A program made the position numbers and the translations under genes. From the NCBI GenBank assembly GCA_017303855.1, contig JAFLBL010000002.1:62001-126000 (forward strand): a stretch of DNA of 64,000 nt, in the 5' to 3' direction. This document shows positions 7,943 through 15,837 of this stretch, piece by piece. Every line of letters starts with the position of its first letter. The first letter of the stretch is position 1. The notes below the pieces were generated by a model, which saw nothing but the letters and a program-made list of their open reading frames with translations, made no database searches and had not been told where the DNA came from. The stretch comes from Chitinophagales bacterium. GTDB lineage: Bacteria > Bacteroidota > Bacteroidia > Chitinophagales > Chitinophagaceae.

Positions 7943-9325
7943 TTACACGAGTCCCGTCCTGGTTGCACTTTGTACAAACCCGTTCCTGCTATGTTCGTAT
8001 AAATAACCCCCACTCTTATGGAGCAGCGCTTTGCGGTTATCTAGGTCTCTTAAATGCATCATTATTTTATCGTACCTCATTCCACCGTGCAGGCCGCGTA
8101 ATAATTCTGCTACTACCATGGCACCCGAGCAGGCCCCGACAAAAGAAGCGGAGACGGCCTTGCCTGCGATGGTAAGCGGTATGATCCCACATTCACCCTC
8201 TTCGGCTTTTCGCAGGATGTTATAAATGGTCTCATTGATATCAATCTTTGCAGGATCGATATCTCCCCATAACTCGGTGGGTGTTTTATCTGCACCAGGA
8301 AAAGTATGCAGCGAGATCATATCGAAGGTGGGGAGGCTATTGCCAAGACCGGACTCCACGATGAGATCATAACCGGCATCTTCGAGGGGAAGACGCGATG
8401 GTCCGGAGTCAAAACCGCAGAGTGCGAGGAAGGGCTCATCCTGGATCCTGCGCGTATGCTGGTTGAACCTGCGCTCCGTAATGGACGTGAGAAAGCCGCG
8501 TTTCTCCAACCATTGTGCGCATAGCCTTGTTTTCATAATGCCCTGGTGCGATTTCTCCGATAATAAACCCGCGCTCCAGTTCGCCTCGACCACTTTATCA
8601 TCATCCTGCAGAAGAATCTTTACCTGTCCCGGACTGGCGTAGGGGAGGAGGCCGATGTTCCAGAGATAGGCTTGCCCGAGATGACCGAGGCCAAGTAACC
8701 AGTACTGGGCCGGTAAAAATTCTACATGGGGGCCTTTTGCCTTTCCATCCAGCCAGTGCAGGTCGGGTCTCCAGAGTGAAATTCCTTTAGATTCATCACA
8801 GGCCGCCAGGTGAATACCGGTGCTGCGGAGAAAGGCAAGGAAGACGGAGTAGGCACCTGCGAAAATGCCGGCAGTCGGAATATCCCCCGTGGAAGAGATC
8901 TCCGGATTCTCAGCCTGGACCAGTACACCTACCTGCCAGTTATTACAGACCACACGCATCGAAAGATGATCGATCGTTCCCGGAAGTCCGAAACAAAGGG
9001 TAAAGGTCCCGGAAGGAAGTTCATCGATGATGGTTCCTCCGAGTTGCGTAACCACTTCATTCAGACTTATATCACCTGGCCACCGCAACAGACAGGGCGT
9101 ATTGCCCGGCATCCGTACCGATAAGGATCCCAGGAAAGCCCGCTTCGCGGTATTTACTGCTGTTACTAAAGCGGCCTGCAGGGGCAGTGAGGTTTTGATC
9201 TCATCTCCACAATCCAGATTGAGGTTGAGGGAACGAAGTTTTACAATTGCTTCTTCCGGGCTGCATTGATGCTTTTCCATAATGCCAAGCGATAAACGGT
9301 TGATGCTGTCTGTGCTGATTTTCAT
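7943..9325 (-). CDS. ThiF/E1-like ubiquitin-activating enzyme
   Basis: This 460-residue protein has a non-catalytic N-terminal region of about 200 residues and a ThiF/MoeB-type adenylation domain. The nucleotide loop GLGHLG is at 212-217 and the acidic DDDKVVEANW at about 241-250, matching the family D-x-D...N pattern. A conserved-looking Cys379 (EGECGII), and a second Cys399 in VGACSGAMVVAELLR, are candidates for the thioester cysteine. It would adenylate the C-terminal Gly of the ubiquitin-like protein. It is last in a four-gene minus-strand operon, 6 bases after the JAMM gene. Confidence 0.85.
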   Translation of the reverse strand: MKISTDSINRLSLGIMEKHQCSPEEAIVKLRSLNLNLDCGDEIKTSLPLQAALVTAVNTAKRAFLGSLSVRMPGNTPCLLRWPGDISLNEVVTQLGGTIIDELPSGTFTLCFGLPGTIDHLSMRVVCNNWQVGVLVQAENPEISSTGDIPTAGIFAGAYSVFLAFLRSTGIHLAACDESKGISLWRPDLHWLDGKAKGPHVEFLPAQYWLLGLGHLGQAYLWNIGLLPYASPGQVKILLQDDDKVVEANWSAGLLSEKSHQGIMKTRLCAQWLEKRGFLTSITERRFNQHTRRIQDEPFLALCGFDSGPSRLPLEDAGYDLIVESGLGNSLPTFDMISLHTFPGADKTPTELWGDIDPAKIDINETIYNILRKAEEGECGIIPLTIAGKAVSASFVGACSGAMVVAELLRGLHGGMRYDKIMMHLRDLDNRKALLHKSGGYLYEHSRNGFVQSATRTGLV

Positions 9326-9331
9326 AAGCCA

Positions 9332-9802
9332 TTATTTTATAAGTTGAATGATCCTGTCCGTCTCTCTATACGATCGCCAACTGCCTTCTCCCAAAAATTC
9401 ATGCACTCCCACATTTTCCAATAGCTGGTTGCGCTTTGCCGCAAAGTCCGGAACGATAAGCGCGATATGACCTGGCTGTGCTATCATCGGATGCCGCTGA
9501 TCAGCCCCGCTTTGCCCGGTCCAATTGCCCGGATGTGTGTGGACATCCGCCAGCACCTTCAGTTTTTTCTTCCTGCATATTTCCCAAAGCGGAATGTACC
9601 CGTCGCCATTAAAGATGATGATGCCGGAGTTCAAGGAAGCCGGATCCAGTTCGTCATAACAGATGAAATCCGAAATTTCGCGCCCATCCGGTTTACCAAG
9701 TAAGAATGCGCCGCTTTCCCTGGTTTGATCTCCCCGGGCCTTTAATTGCTTAATCAGCCGCTTCCATATTCTTATTCTGATCTTTAATTCAGGTCCTTGC
9801 AT
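9332..9802 (-). CDS. JAMM/MPN+ metalloprotease, deubiquitinase-like
   Basis: This 156-residue protein carries a complete JAMM motif: Glu29 (RESGAFLLG), then H88-T-H90-P, six residues, S98, two residues, D101. This is the zinc site of isopeptidases such as BilD and Rpn11. It should mature the ubiquitin-like precursor or remove it from targets. Here the Ubl already ends in Gly, so removal is more likely than maturation. The start at 9802 overlaps the end of the E2-like gene by 14 bases. Cytoplasmic; no signal peptide. Confidence 0.85.
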   Translation of the reverse strand: MQGPELKIRIRIWKRLIKQLKARGDQTRESGAFLLGKPDGREISDFICYDELDPASLNSGIIIFNGDGYIPLWEICRKKKLKVLADVHTHPGNWTGQSGADQRHPMIAQPGHIALIVPDFAAKRNQLLENVGVHEFLGEGSWRSYRETDRIIQLIK

Positions 9803-10265
9803 AGTCGGAGGAATTTAGCAGGTGATGTAAATAGTTCAGGTAAACGGTGATCTTGAAATGCGGCTGCCACCAGAGCTCTGGAAACTGTTCTCTCCAGGGG
9901 TCATGACCCGCCATGGCGATTCGGTCACATGGCGCATAAAGCGCTGTCGGATTCCAGCTAAAATTAAAGGTGAAGTTGATCAGTTTACGGCCCCTTGGCC
10001 AGCGATCGGGCGAAAGTGCGGCGCGGGTTTCCGGATCCCAGGGACATGCTGCAGGCGCCTGGTTGGGATAGCCTGAGAGATCGAAACTGAAGTAAAAAAG
10101 ATCCGGTTTACCGGGTTTTGAAGCCGCGCGGACCCAGATAATGATTTTGGGCCATTGGGTATGTGTAGCACCCGGGTCCATAAGTCCCCACTGCCCCGCG
10201 TCTATTCCGGACTGGAAACTGGCTTCATTCATATGCTGATCAAAAAGGGCTAAATCTGGTCTCAT
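9789..10265 (-). CDS. E2-like ubiquitin-conjugating protein
   Basis: I chose the ATG at 10265 because it makes an ATGA overlap with the Ubl stop codon; an upstream ATG at 10310 would add 15 residues. The 158-residue product has an E2-like order: strands, the SGYPNQAP turn, then LINFTFNFSWNP and ALYAPCDR. Cys113 in APCDR, followed by His121, is the likely thioester cysteine. A helical tail rich in Trp and Tyr closes the protein. It lacks the textbook HPN tripeptide of eukaryotic E2s. Position between Ubl and JAMM genes strongly supports the role; fold assignment is by pattern. Confidence 0.65.
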   Translation of the reverse strand: MRPDLALFDQHMNEASFQSGIDAGQWGLMDPGATHTQWPKIIIWVRAASKPGKPDLFYFSFDLSGYPNQAPAACPWDPETRAALSPDRWPRGRKLINFTFNFSWNPTALYAPCDRIAMAGHDPWREQFPELWWQPHFKITVYLNYLHHLLNSSDYART

Positions 10266-10756
10266 CCCTGAACTGGTTTTGTAGGTGTCAGGAATAATTT
10301 CAAGACGCAACAGGGAAAACTGGCGAAGGAGCCGATATGGTCAGCGGGCTGCAGCACGGTCCTGTCCTCCAGTTTTAAGAGGTAATCACCCGCGTCCGCC
10401 TCATTGATTTGGAAGGCCCGTACGGCTTTTTTAAGAACTAATTTGGCCGTGGTGGATGGCGGGAAGGGGAGTCGTTTGTCTTCCCCGTTATAGAAGACGG
10501 TGACTTCGATTTTTTTGCAGCGATGGCAGTGGTAATGCCCCCTTTTTCTGATCCCTGCAGGTTCTCCGTGTTTTTCCCTGATTAACGCCTCCTCTTCATC
10601 TTCAACAAAGACGGAAATTTCCTCCGGTTGACCCGTTTCTGGAAACTCTTTAGCGTAGGCTTTTAAAATATCGGGGATCGAAGCTTTTTCTGAAACTTCG
10701 ATCAATCTGGGCTCACGGGAATTTTCTCCGTGAATGTAAATCTGAGTGCTTTCCAT
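10262..10756 (-). CDS. Two-domain ubiquitin-like protein (ISG15-like, BilA-like)
   Basis: This 164-residue protein appears to hold two beta-grasp domains. The first covers about residues 4-65; the second runs from KKIEVTVFYNG (about 81) to the end. Between them lies a His/Cys-rich linker, HYHCHRC (74-80), that could bind a metal. The C-terminus LTPTKPVQG ends in one exposed Gly, as needed for activation by an E1. Tandem Ubl domains are typical of ISG15 and bacterial BilA. It is first in the operon Ubl-E2-JAMM-E1 and is read from the divergent intergenic region with the shared motif. Confidence 0.75.
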   Translation of the reverse strand: MESTQIYIHGENSREPRLIEVSEKASIPDILKAYAKEFPETGQPEEISVFVEDEEEALIREKHGEPAGIRKRGHYHCHRCKKIEVTVFYNGEDKRLPFPPSTTAKLVLKKAVRAFQINEADAGDYLLKLEDRTVLQPADHIGSFASFPCCVLKLFLTPTKPVQG

Positions 10757-10807
10757 TTTAAATGTTTTAATTAACTTGGGTATTAGTTTTAATCGGTAAC
10801 ATAAGAA

Positions 10808-10864
10808 GTACGAAAAGCGTTAACCAGCCCATACAGGAAAGCGTTACCTAACGGTTTTCAGTAT
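10808..10864. promoter_or_regulatory. Divergent control region with three copies of the locus motif
   Basis: Between the Ubl operon and the sigma-like gene are a plus-strand CCTAACGGTTTTCAGTAT (10847-10864) and two minus-strand copies: GGTAACGCTTTCCTGTAT (10831-10848) and GGTTAACGCTTTTCGTAC (10808-10825). Two of them meet head to head as CGTTACCTAACG, a perfect dyad around CC. The plus copy also matches 7458-7475. These are good candidates for a shared regulator or dedicated sigma factor. Confidence 0.6.
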
Positions 10865-10880
10865 ACAGAAGGAAGCAAAA

Positions 10881-11549
10881 ATGAACTGGGAAGAACTGAA
10901 AGAGGAAAGTACGGCCGACCTTATCGAGTATATCAAGTATAAGGATCAGCCTGAGTACCTGCCATTGGCAGAAGCGGCTTTTATTGCCTTTACTTTCCGG
11001 TTCAATATTGAAATAGCTGACAGGTGCCGGAAGATCAGTGCGAAATGGGGTTATGATTCAGATATCGCAGACCAAGTAGCTGAAAGGACTTTTGAGCGGT
11101 TCTGGAACTACCCCTTTACTTTTTCGAAGGACAGGTGTTCGGATATGCCGATCGACAAGTGTGTCGTTCTTTATCTTTTTCGTATTGCCCGGAATTGCCT
11201 GGCCGATCTGGATAAGGAACTGAACCAGGAGCCCGGACCCTATGACGGAACTGAAGAGGTCATTGTGGAATTTCCCGCGATTGATCATCTTGATATTCCG
11301 GCAAGTACCGCAGAAGATTTTCGCAAAACGCAGGAGATAATCGATGCCGCGCTTTCAACGCTGACGGGAAAGCACAAAATTATCTACCTGACTTACAAAG
11401 CATATGAAAAGGATGGATTTAAACTGCCGAGGCAGCTTTTGAAAGAGCTAAGAGCCCGGCTGGAGCTTAGTCAGAATTCGATCCGTGTATATAAGAATGA
11501 AGCATTTCAAACCGTTGAGCAATACTTTAAAAAAAATGCAACAGAATAA
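10881..11549 (+). CDS. Sigma-70-family (ECF-like) regulator of the ubiquitin-like locus
   Basis: This 222-residue protein has the shape of an ECF sigma factor. The region-2-like part (about 30-120) includes QVAERTFERFWNYPF and YLFRIARNCLADLDKEL. The region-4-like C-terminus (about 150-215) includes IDAALSTLTGKHKIIYL and LSQNSIRVYKNEAF, an HTH-like segment. It is divergent from the Ubl operon and preceded by the shared motif, so it may activate its own gene, the Ubl operon and the gene at 7504. A GAAGG ribosome site lies just upstream. It is more divergent than the ECF factor at 62479. Confidence 0.7.
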   Translation: MNWEELKEESTADLIEYIKYKDQPEYLPLAEAAFIAFTFRFNIEIADRCRKISAKWGYDSDIADQVAERTFERFWNYPFTFSKDRCSDMPIDKCVVLYLFRIARNCLADLDKELNQEPGPYDGTEEVIVEFPAIDHLDIPASTAEDFRKTQEIIDAALSTLTGKHKIIYLTYKAYEKDGFKLPRQLLKELRARLELSQNSIRVYKNEAFQTVEQYFKKNATE

Positions 11550-11847
11550 TATTCTCCTTACCCCTCAGCATTCTGCAGAATGGCTGGCCTCCTGGGGATT
11601 TATTTTCCCGAGAAATAAGCGTGAGTTGTCCCGGTTGGACTCATTATGCCCTATTGACGCGGGCATACCAGAGGATGTGGTCAACCCTCACGCTATTTTA
11701 AAGCGGTCCGTACGCGTTGTGAGGTTCACTGCTGGCTCGGAAGATTCCTCTGATTTCGAGGAAAATCACCGGTTGGTTGCCCGCGGGCTCAGTCCCCTGC
11801 CCCAGCGCATTATTGACAAGTTAAAACAGTTTCAACAAGGCAAATGA
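11536..11847 (+). CDS. Small unknown protein coupled to the sigma-like gene
   Basis: I place the start at the ATG at 11536, inside the end of the sigma-like gene (14-base overlap); a longer frame from 11485 would overlap far more. The 103-residue product (starts MQQNNILLTP) has no signal peptide or membrane segment and no family I recognise. Tight coupling with a sigma-like gene makes an anti-sigma or cofactor role possible, but nothing in the sequence proves it. Confidence 0.6.
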   Translation: MQQNNILLTPQHSAEWLASWGFIFPRNKRELSRLDSLCPIDAGIPEDVVNPHAILKRSVRVVRFTAGSEDSSDFEENHRLVARGLSPLPQRIIDKLKQFQQGK

Positions 11848-11938
11848 GGCCTTTTTGGCACGAAGATGGCCCCTAAGGCTAGGGAAAACCCCTAAAACAG
11901 GCTGAAAGTGACCAGAAAAGAGGACAGAAGGCTTGGTG

Positions 11939-11957
11939 TAATGGCTGAGAGCCATTA
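11939..11957. repeat. Perfect hairpin in the spacer after the sigma-like pair
   Basis: TAATGGCT, loop GAG and AGCCATTA make an 8-bp perfect stem. A smaller CCCTA-AGGC-TAGGG hairpin lies at 11871-11884. Neither has a T run, so these are more likely RNA structures or a protein site than intrinsic terminators. Confidence 0.5.
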
Positions 11958-12016
11958 TCTTAGCCCGACTTCCCCCACGAGACCTGTTGTATTGGTACAC
12001 TATTAAACAAACTACA

Positions 12017-12217
12017 GTGGAAGATTTATTTTATCAATCACCACCACTTCGCATGGACCTTATCCTTATTCCCGGCGCCACGCTTACTTCATTTATCATC
12101 CAGGAAGAAACGGAAGAGATGATGAGGCTCGTCGAGACTACCCACAAGGAGCAAGAGGATATCCTGAAACTTAAGGAGGTTGCCGAAGAGGAATTCAGAG
12201 AGGTCGTACAACTCTGA
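12017..12217 (+). CDS. Possible small helical protein before the papain-like gene
   Basis: A 66-codon frame with a GTG start (ATG at 12053 would give 54 residues) encodes MDLILIPGATLTSFIIQ followed by a Glu-rich helix (about 20 acidic residues in total). It ends 20 bases before the papain-like peptidase gene in the same direction, so it could be cotranscribed. No family is recognised. It may be an inhibitor, partner or chance frame. Confidence 0.4.
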   Translation: MEDLFYQSPPLRMDLILIPGATLTSFIIQEETEEMMRLVETTHKEQEDILKLKEVAEEEFREVVQL

Positions 12218-12237
12218 TCAACCACCCCCTGTCACCT

Positions 12238-13848
12238 GTGACCATTATCCCCTTTAACCCGGATACATTTGCCCAGGCTTTACAGGGCACTGAAACTACT
12301 CTTGAAGTAATCAAAAGTAAAAAGCATTACACCTACTTTTTACGTTACTTCAGCGAGGAGGAAGGGATTCACGCGCAGTATATGGTCATCGAGGACGGAT
12401 ATGTAAGCCGGGATTATCTGCACGACTTCGCCGCCTATTATGCTTTTTGTTTTAAGCCTTACCTGAAAGATTGCAGAAGAATCCATTTTTTCAAAACAAC
12501 AATCACCGAGGAACTGCTTAACAGAGCCATTCTTGATGAGAAGCAAATCGATGATCAGTGGTGGAAGGAGAATTATCTTGGTTTTATCGTTGTAAAGCCG
12601 ATTCCTACCACTGTGATCGGGTTTACGGTACTTATTCATTATAATACCAGTAACCCCATCAATGGAAGGATGTACTGGGGACTGCGCGATTATAAAGTGC
12701 ATGTTTTCGGACGCGAGGTTACGATTAACTCCCTCGCTTTTCAGGAGCAGGATAGTGTGCTGGCGGCCTGTGCTACCACAGCCATTTGGACCATGCTCAA
12801 CAAGGCCGCTAATAATCCGCAAACCATTTTAAAGACTCCCAGCGAAATTACCCGGGATGCCGGCAGTTTGTCTTCCGATGGGGGCCGGATATTCCCGAAC
12901 CGGGGACTTAGTGTGATGCAAATCTGCCAGGCGATACTTTCATCCGGGCTCGAAACAGAAGTAAAAGGATACAATGCAGAGATATATGATGAAAAAGGGA
13001 AAGTGAAGGAAAGAATCGTATCTAATAATTATACAAAAAAAGTACTTCATGCCTATGCCCCGTTAGGTATTCCAATTATACTGGTGGTAAAAGTGCCTTA
13101 TAGTGGAGGCTATGATCTTCACGCAATCACTGTTTCTGGTTATAAAAGGGATACGATACAAGCGAAAGACCTGAGCGATAAAACCAGTTGGGTAGCCGAG
13201 AATATCAACCGGTTTTACGCCCATGATGACCAGTATGGACCTTTTGCCAAAGTGGATTTTGTGGGAGAGGGATTGAGTACCCAGTGGAGTAAGGACCATA
13301 AAGACAACTTGCCAACCTGGGTAACAAAGATTATAGTCCCTGTTTTCCCGAAAGTTCGGATTTCCTACCCCGATATTGAAGCGATGGTAGTGGGTATCGA
13401 TAAAATCCTTTCCGTGTACTTTGACAAAAAGATACGGCATGATCTTGTCTGGGATATACAGATCTTGTTCAGTGAAACCTATAAGGAACAAATTAAAAAA
13501 TCAGAACTGTCAGAGGCTGAAAAACTGCGACTCCTTACGGAAAGTATGCCCAAATACCTTTGGGTCGTCACTTGCTATATTTCAGTATATAAAGTTGTTC
13601 AGTTTACTTTTGATGCCACGGATGTAAACAATGGGATGATCGGCCGGGAATTACTTTGCTTTATGCCTGCAGACGATATTAGCAGATTACACACCTTTCT
13701 TGTTCAGAATACAGGTTTCCTGAAAAAAATTAGTTCCCAGGATGTAAGCCCTCATTACTTCGAGTTTTTGGTCCAGGGTTTTGGAAGATACCTTCCGCAG
13801 CCGGAGGAAAAGAAAGAAGAGACGGTTGCCCATGTTGCTGGTAATTAA
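12238..13848 (+). CDS. Papain-like (C39-like) cysteine peptidase
   Basis: This 536-residue protein has an N-terminal domain of about 165 residues, then a papain/C39-like peptidase core. Cys178 lies in VLAACATTAIW, preceded by Gln171; His295 is in YDLHAITVSGY; an acidic D330-D331 is in YAHDDQYGPF. The order Cys-His-Asp fits the papain fold. About 170 C-terminal residues are unassigned. No signal peptide or membrane segment is seen, so it acts in the cytoplasm. The start is a GTG with no clear ribosome site, so it is uncertain. It may cleave Ubl conjugates or host proteins (inference). Confidence 0.65.
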   Translation: MTIIPFNPDTFAQALQGTETTLEVIKSKKHYTYFLRYFSEEEGIHAQYMVIEDGYVSRDYLHDFAAYYAFCFKPYLKDCRRIHFFKTTITEELLNRAILDEKQIDDQWWKENYLGFIVVKPIPTTVIGFTVLIHYNTSNPINGRMYWGLRDYKVHVFGREVTINSLAFQEQDSVLAACATTAIWTMLNKAANNPQTILKTPSEITRDAGSLSSDGGRIFPNRGLSVMQICQAILSSGLETEVKGYNAEIYDEKGKVKERIVSNNYTKKVLHAYAPLGIPIILVVKVPYSGGYDLHAITVSGYKRDTIQAKDLSDKTSWVAENINRFYAHDDQYGPFAKVDFVGEGLSTQWSKDHKDNLPTWVTKIIVPVFPKVRISYPDIEAMVVGIDKILSVYFDKKIRHDLVWDIQILFSETYKEQIKKSELSEAEKLRLLTESMPKYLWVVTCYISVYKVVQFTFDATDVNNGMIGRELLCFMPADDISRLHTFLVQNTGFLKKISSQDVSPHYFEFLVQGFGRYLPQPEEKKEETVAHVAGN

Positions 13849-13913
13849 GGACTTCGATCTTATTGGCTATTACTGGACTAATAAGCCTGCAAAGAGTTGT
13901 TTTCAGCACCGAA

Positions 13914-14681
13914 TTAAGGTCTTACGTTCGTCCATCCCTTTGCTGCAGCTTTTACCTTATCCTTTTGTGTAACTTTTTTGGGTTGTTTATGTATAGTGGT
14001 TAGGAAAAATACGCCTGAATTCTCTTCATAGTAGAATACAAACTTGATGTCGTTTGATGCGTCCTGGTCATAAAAGCATACATACTTATTCCTGTTTTCA
14101 TAATAAGAGTCGAGGGCAATGAAGAATGTATCAATTATAATTTCAACAATTTTTAAGGGGTGTGAAATATTATTGATATCCGTACCGGTTGACAAAGGTT
14201 TCCCACTCAGTGTGAAATGTTTGAGGGCGTGCATGATCCCACCGGTAAAGTCATACTTTTTTTTATGATGAGGCTGCTTATTTAATTTTCGGAATAAATC
14301 CAACCGTATGATGTCATCATTTTTTGCTGTCAGCCTGTCTTCATGAACAACAGCAAAACATTCTGTTCGCAAAAGTCGAATTACTTCCTTCGTCCTGACA
14401 CAGAGCGGTCTGACTTTATTTATCGCATGAACAACACTCATGGCATTGCCATTGCCAAAGTTTTGGGGAAACAAATTTATAGCATCAACAATGTTTTCTT
14501 CGAAAACCCCCCGAAATATGTTGGTTCCAACGTAAAAGAATTTTCGACCATTTTTAGTGTATTGAAGATAGGATTGCATTGGCCATGCTACAGCAGCATG
14601 AGGCTTGGTTTCGTGGTCCATCAAAGCGAGTAATTTCTCCTCTGCAAACTTTCTTGAAGCCTGAAATTCTTCCTGGGTCAT
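13914..14681 (-). CDS. Unknown protein in the accessory island
   Basis: This 255-residue protein has no signal peptide or membrane segment and no family I recognise. The C-terminal third (KYVCFYDQDASNDIKFVFYY, then GVFFLTTIHKQPKK) has the strand pattern seen in some small toxin-type RNases, but no catalytic set can be named. It is convergent with the papain-like peptidase gene and lies downstream of two other unknown minus-strand genes, possibly in one operon with them. Confidence 0.6.
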   Translation of the reverse strand: MTQEEFQASRKFAEEKLLALMDHETKPHAAVAWPMQSYLQYTKNGRKFFYVGTNIFRGVFEENIVDAINLFPQNFGNGNAMSVVHAINKVRPLCVRTKEVIRLLRTECFAVVHEDRLTAKNDDIIRLDLFRKLNKQPHHKKKYDFTGGIMHALKHFTLSGKPLSTGTDINNISHPLKIVEIIIDTFFIALDSYYENRNKYVCFYDQDASNDIKFVFYYEENSGVFFLTTIHKQPKKVTQKDKVKAAAKGWTNVRP

Positions 14682-14723
14682 AAAATTAAATTTTCAATGG
14701 AAGATTGCTTATTCCTTCAATTA

Positions 14724-15749
14724 TCATACAACAAAATTCAAATTATTATAAACCCAGTTAACAGCTTTTACTACATGGTGAACAAACACCAGGTTTTCCA
14801 GAATTTCCTTTGTATTGGACAGCCATTTATGAATCCGGGATTTGTCAGGTTGGTCCTTAAGCACTTCTTCTTTAACGTTTTCAAAACTTGAAACCAGTGA
14901 TTGCTTTTGTTCATCACTGTAATTATTCTCCTGACGTATCAACTCAATCAAATCGGTGATCTTATCTGCTGTTTCTTTTCTATCATTAAAGGAATCGGAG
15001 ATTTTAATACTCTTACCAATGGTTATATTTCCCGAATTGCCGGTTATATCTCCTATACTAATATTGTCGCCCATGTTGAATATATTTTTTATGTTGGTTG
15101 AATGAGATTGCAAAGAAGTATTGCTGGGTTTCGGTAGAAAGGCTTCATTCAGAATTGAAAACTTTACATTCTTTCTTTTATTCTCAATCAGTCCTTTTAC
15201 TGCTTCCTCCAAACTATTCACTTCAATTGTTTTGGCTTCAAACTTGTCAAACTCATTTTCGCCAGTGTCTTTGAAAAAATCAAAAAGTGGTTTCAATACT
15301 TCATCCAGACTTGAAAATACCATCTGTAATGAAAGAAAGTTTGAGTTGGTTTCATTCCGGAATTCCAGGTATTTCTTCTTGTAACTCATGACGTGGGGAA
15401 TGTCCCCGGATTCAAAGTTCTCCATGAAATCAGAAATTGCCGGAAAATTATTATTCCAGATACTTGACATCGCATCGTCGCCTGACCAAATTCCCAAATC
15501 CAGCATTTTATTTACAACAGGTTTGTAAATTTCTTCCGTTATCGGAATAAACTTTTCAGAGATTTCTGCCTGTATCATATCGTATTGCAGCTTATCCTTG
15601 TAGTTCTTTCTTTGCTGTAGTTGACTACGCTTATCCCCAAGATCACTCAACTCATTGCATAGGGGAATGTATTTCTCCAAATAATCCTGTATCTTGCTAT
15701 CCAAGAAATCAATAAAATCGAATATGGCCTGTATTCTCTCTGGTATCAT
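14724..15749 (-). CDS. Unknown helical protein with a short Gly/Ile repeat
   Basis: This 341-residue protein is mostly helical and soluble. The N-terminal 200 residues look like coiled helices. At about 219-250 it has a repetitive strand pattern (NMGDNISIGDITGN, then NITIGKSIKI). The last 90 residues are a small helical domain. This order of a short GD-I-x-G strand region next to a small helical domain recalls proteins carrying effector-associated domains in bacterial conflict systems, but that is only an analogy. It sits 42 bases upstream of the gene at 13914-14681. Confidence 0.6.
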   Translation of the reverse strand: MIPERIQAIFDFIDFLDSKIQDYLEKYIPLCNELSDLGDKRSQLQQRKNYKDKLQYDMIQAEISEKFIPITEEIYKPVVNKMLDLGIWSGDDAMSSIWNNNFPAISDFMENFESGDIPHVMSYKKKYLEFRNETNSNFLSLQMVFSSLDEVLKPLFDFFKDTGENEFDKFEAKTIEVNSLEEAVKGLIENKRKNVKFSILNEAFLPKPSNTSLQSHSTNIKNIFNMGDNISIGDITGNSGNITIGKSIKISDSFNDRKETADKITDLIELIRQENNYSDEQKQSLVSSFENVKEEVLKDQPDKSRIHKWLSNTKEILENLVFVHHVVKAVNWVYNNLNFVV

Positions 15750-15837
15750 AATCCCTGTTTTTTTCGATGCTGACTTTTTTGCCTCCTAAAGTTACTGAAC
15801 GTCTGAAAATCAGGTAGAAATTATCTGTTCACGATGG

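Noticed and set aside
8810..9269. Plus-strand open frames antisense to the E1-like gene
   Set aside because: They lie fully inside the well-supported E1 frame, show no domain motif and have no promoter or ribosome site.
9858..10076. Plus-strand frame inside the E2-like gene
   Set aside because: Shadow of the E2 frame, which is fixed by overlaps with the genes on both sides.
10847..10864. Reading TAACG and GTAT as a -35/-10 pair of an ECF promoter
   Set aside because: They are only about five bases apart in the motif, too close for two promoter boxes; the whole motif is more likely one binding site or one box.
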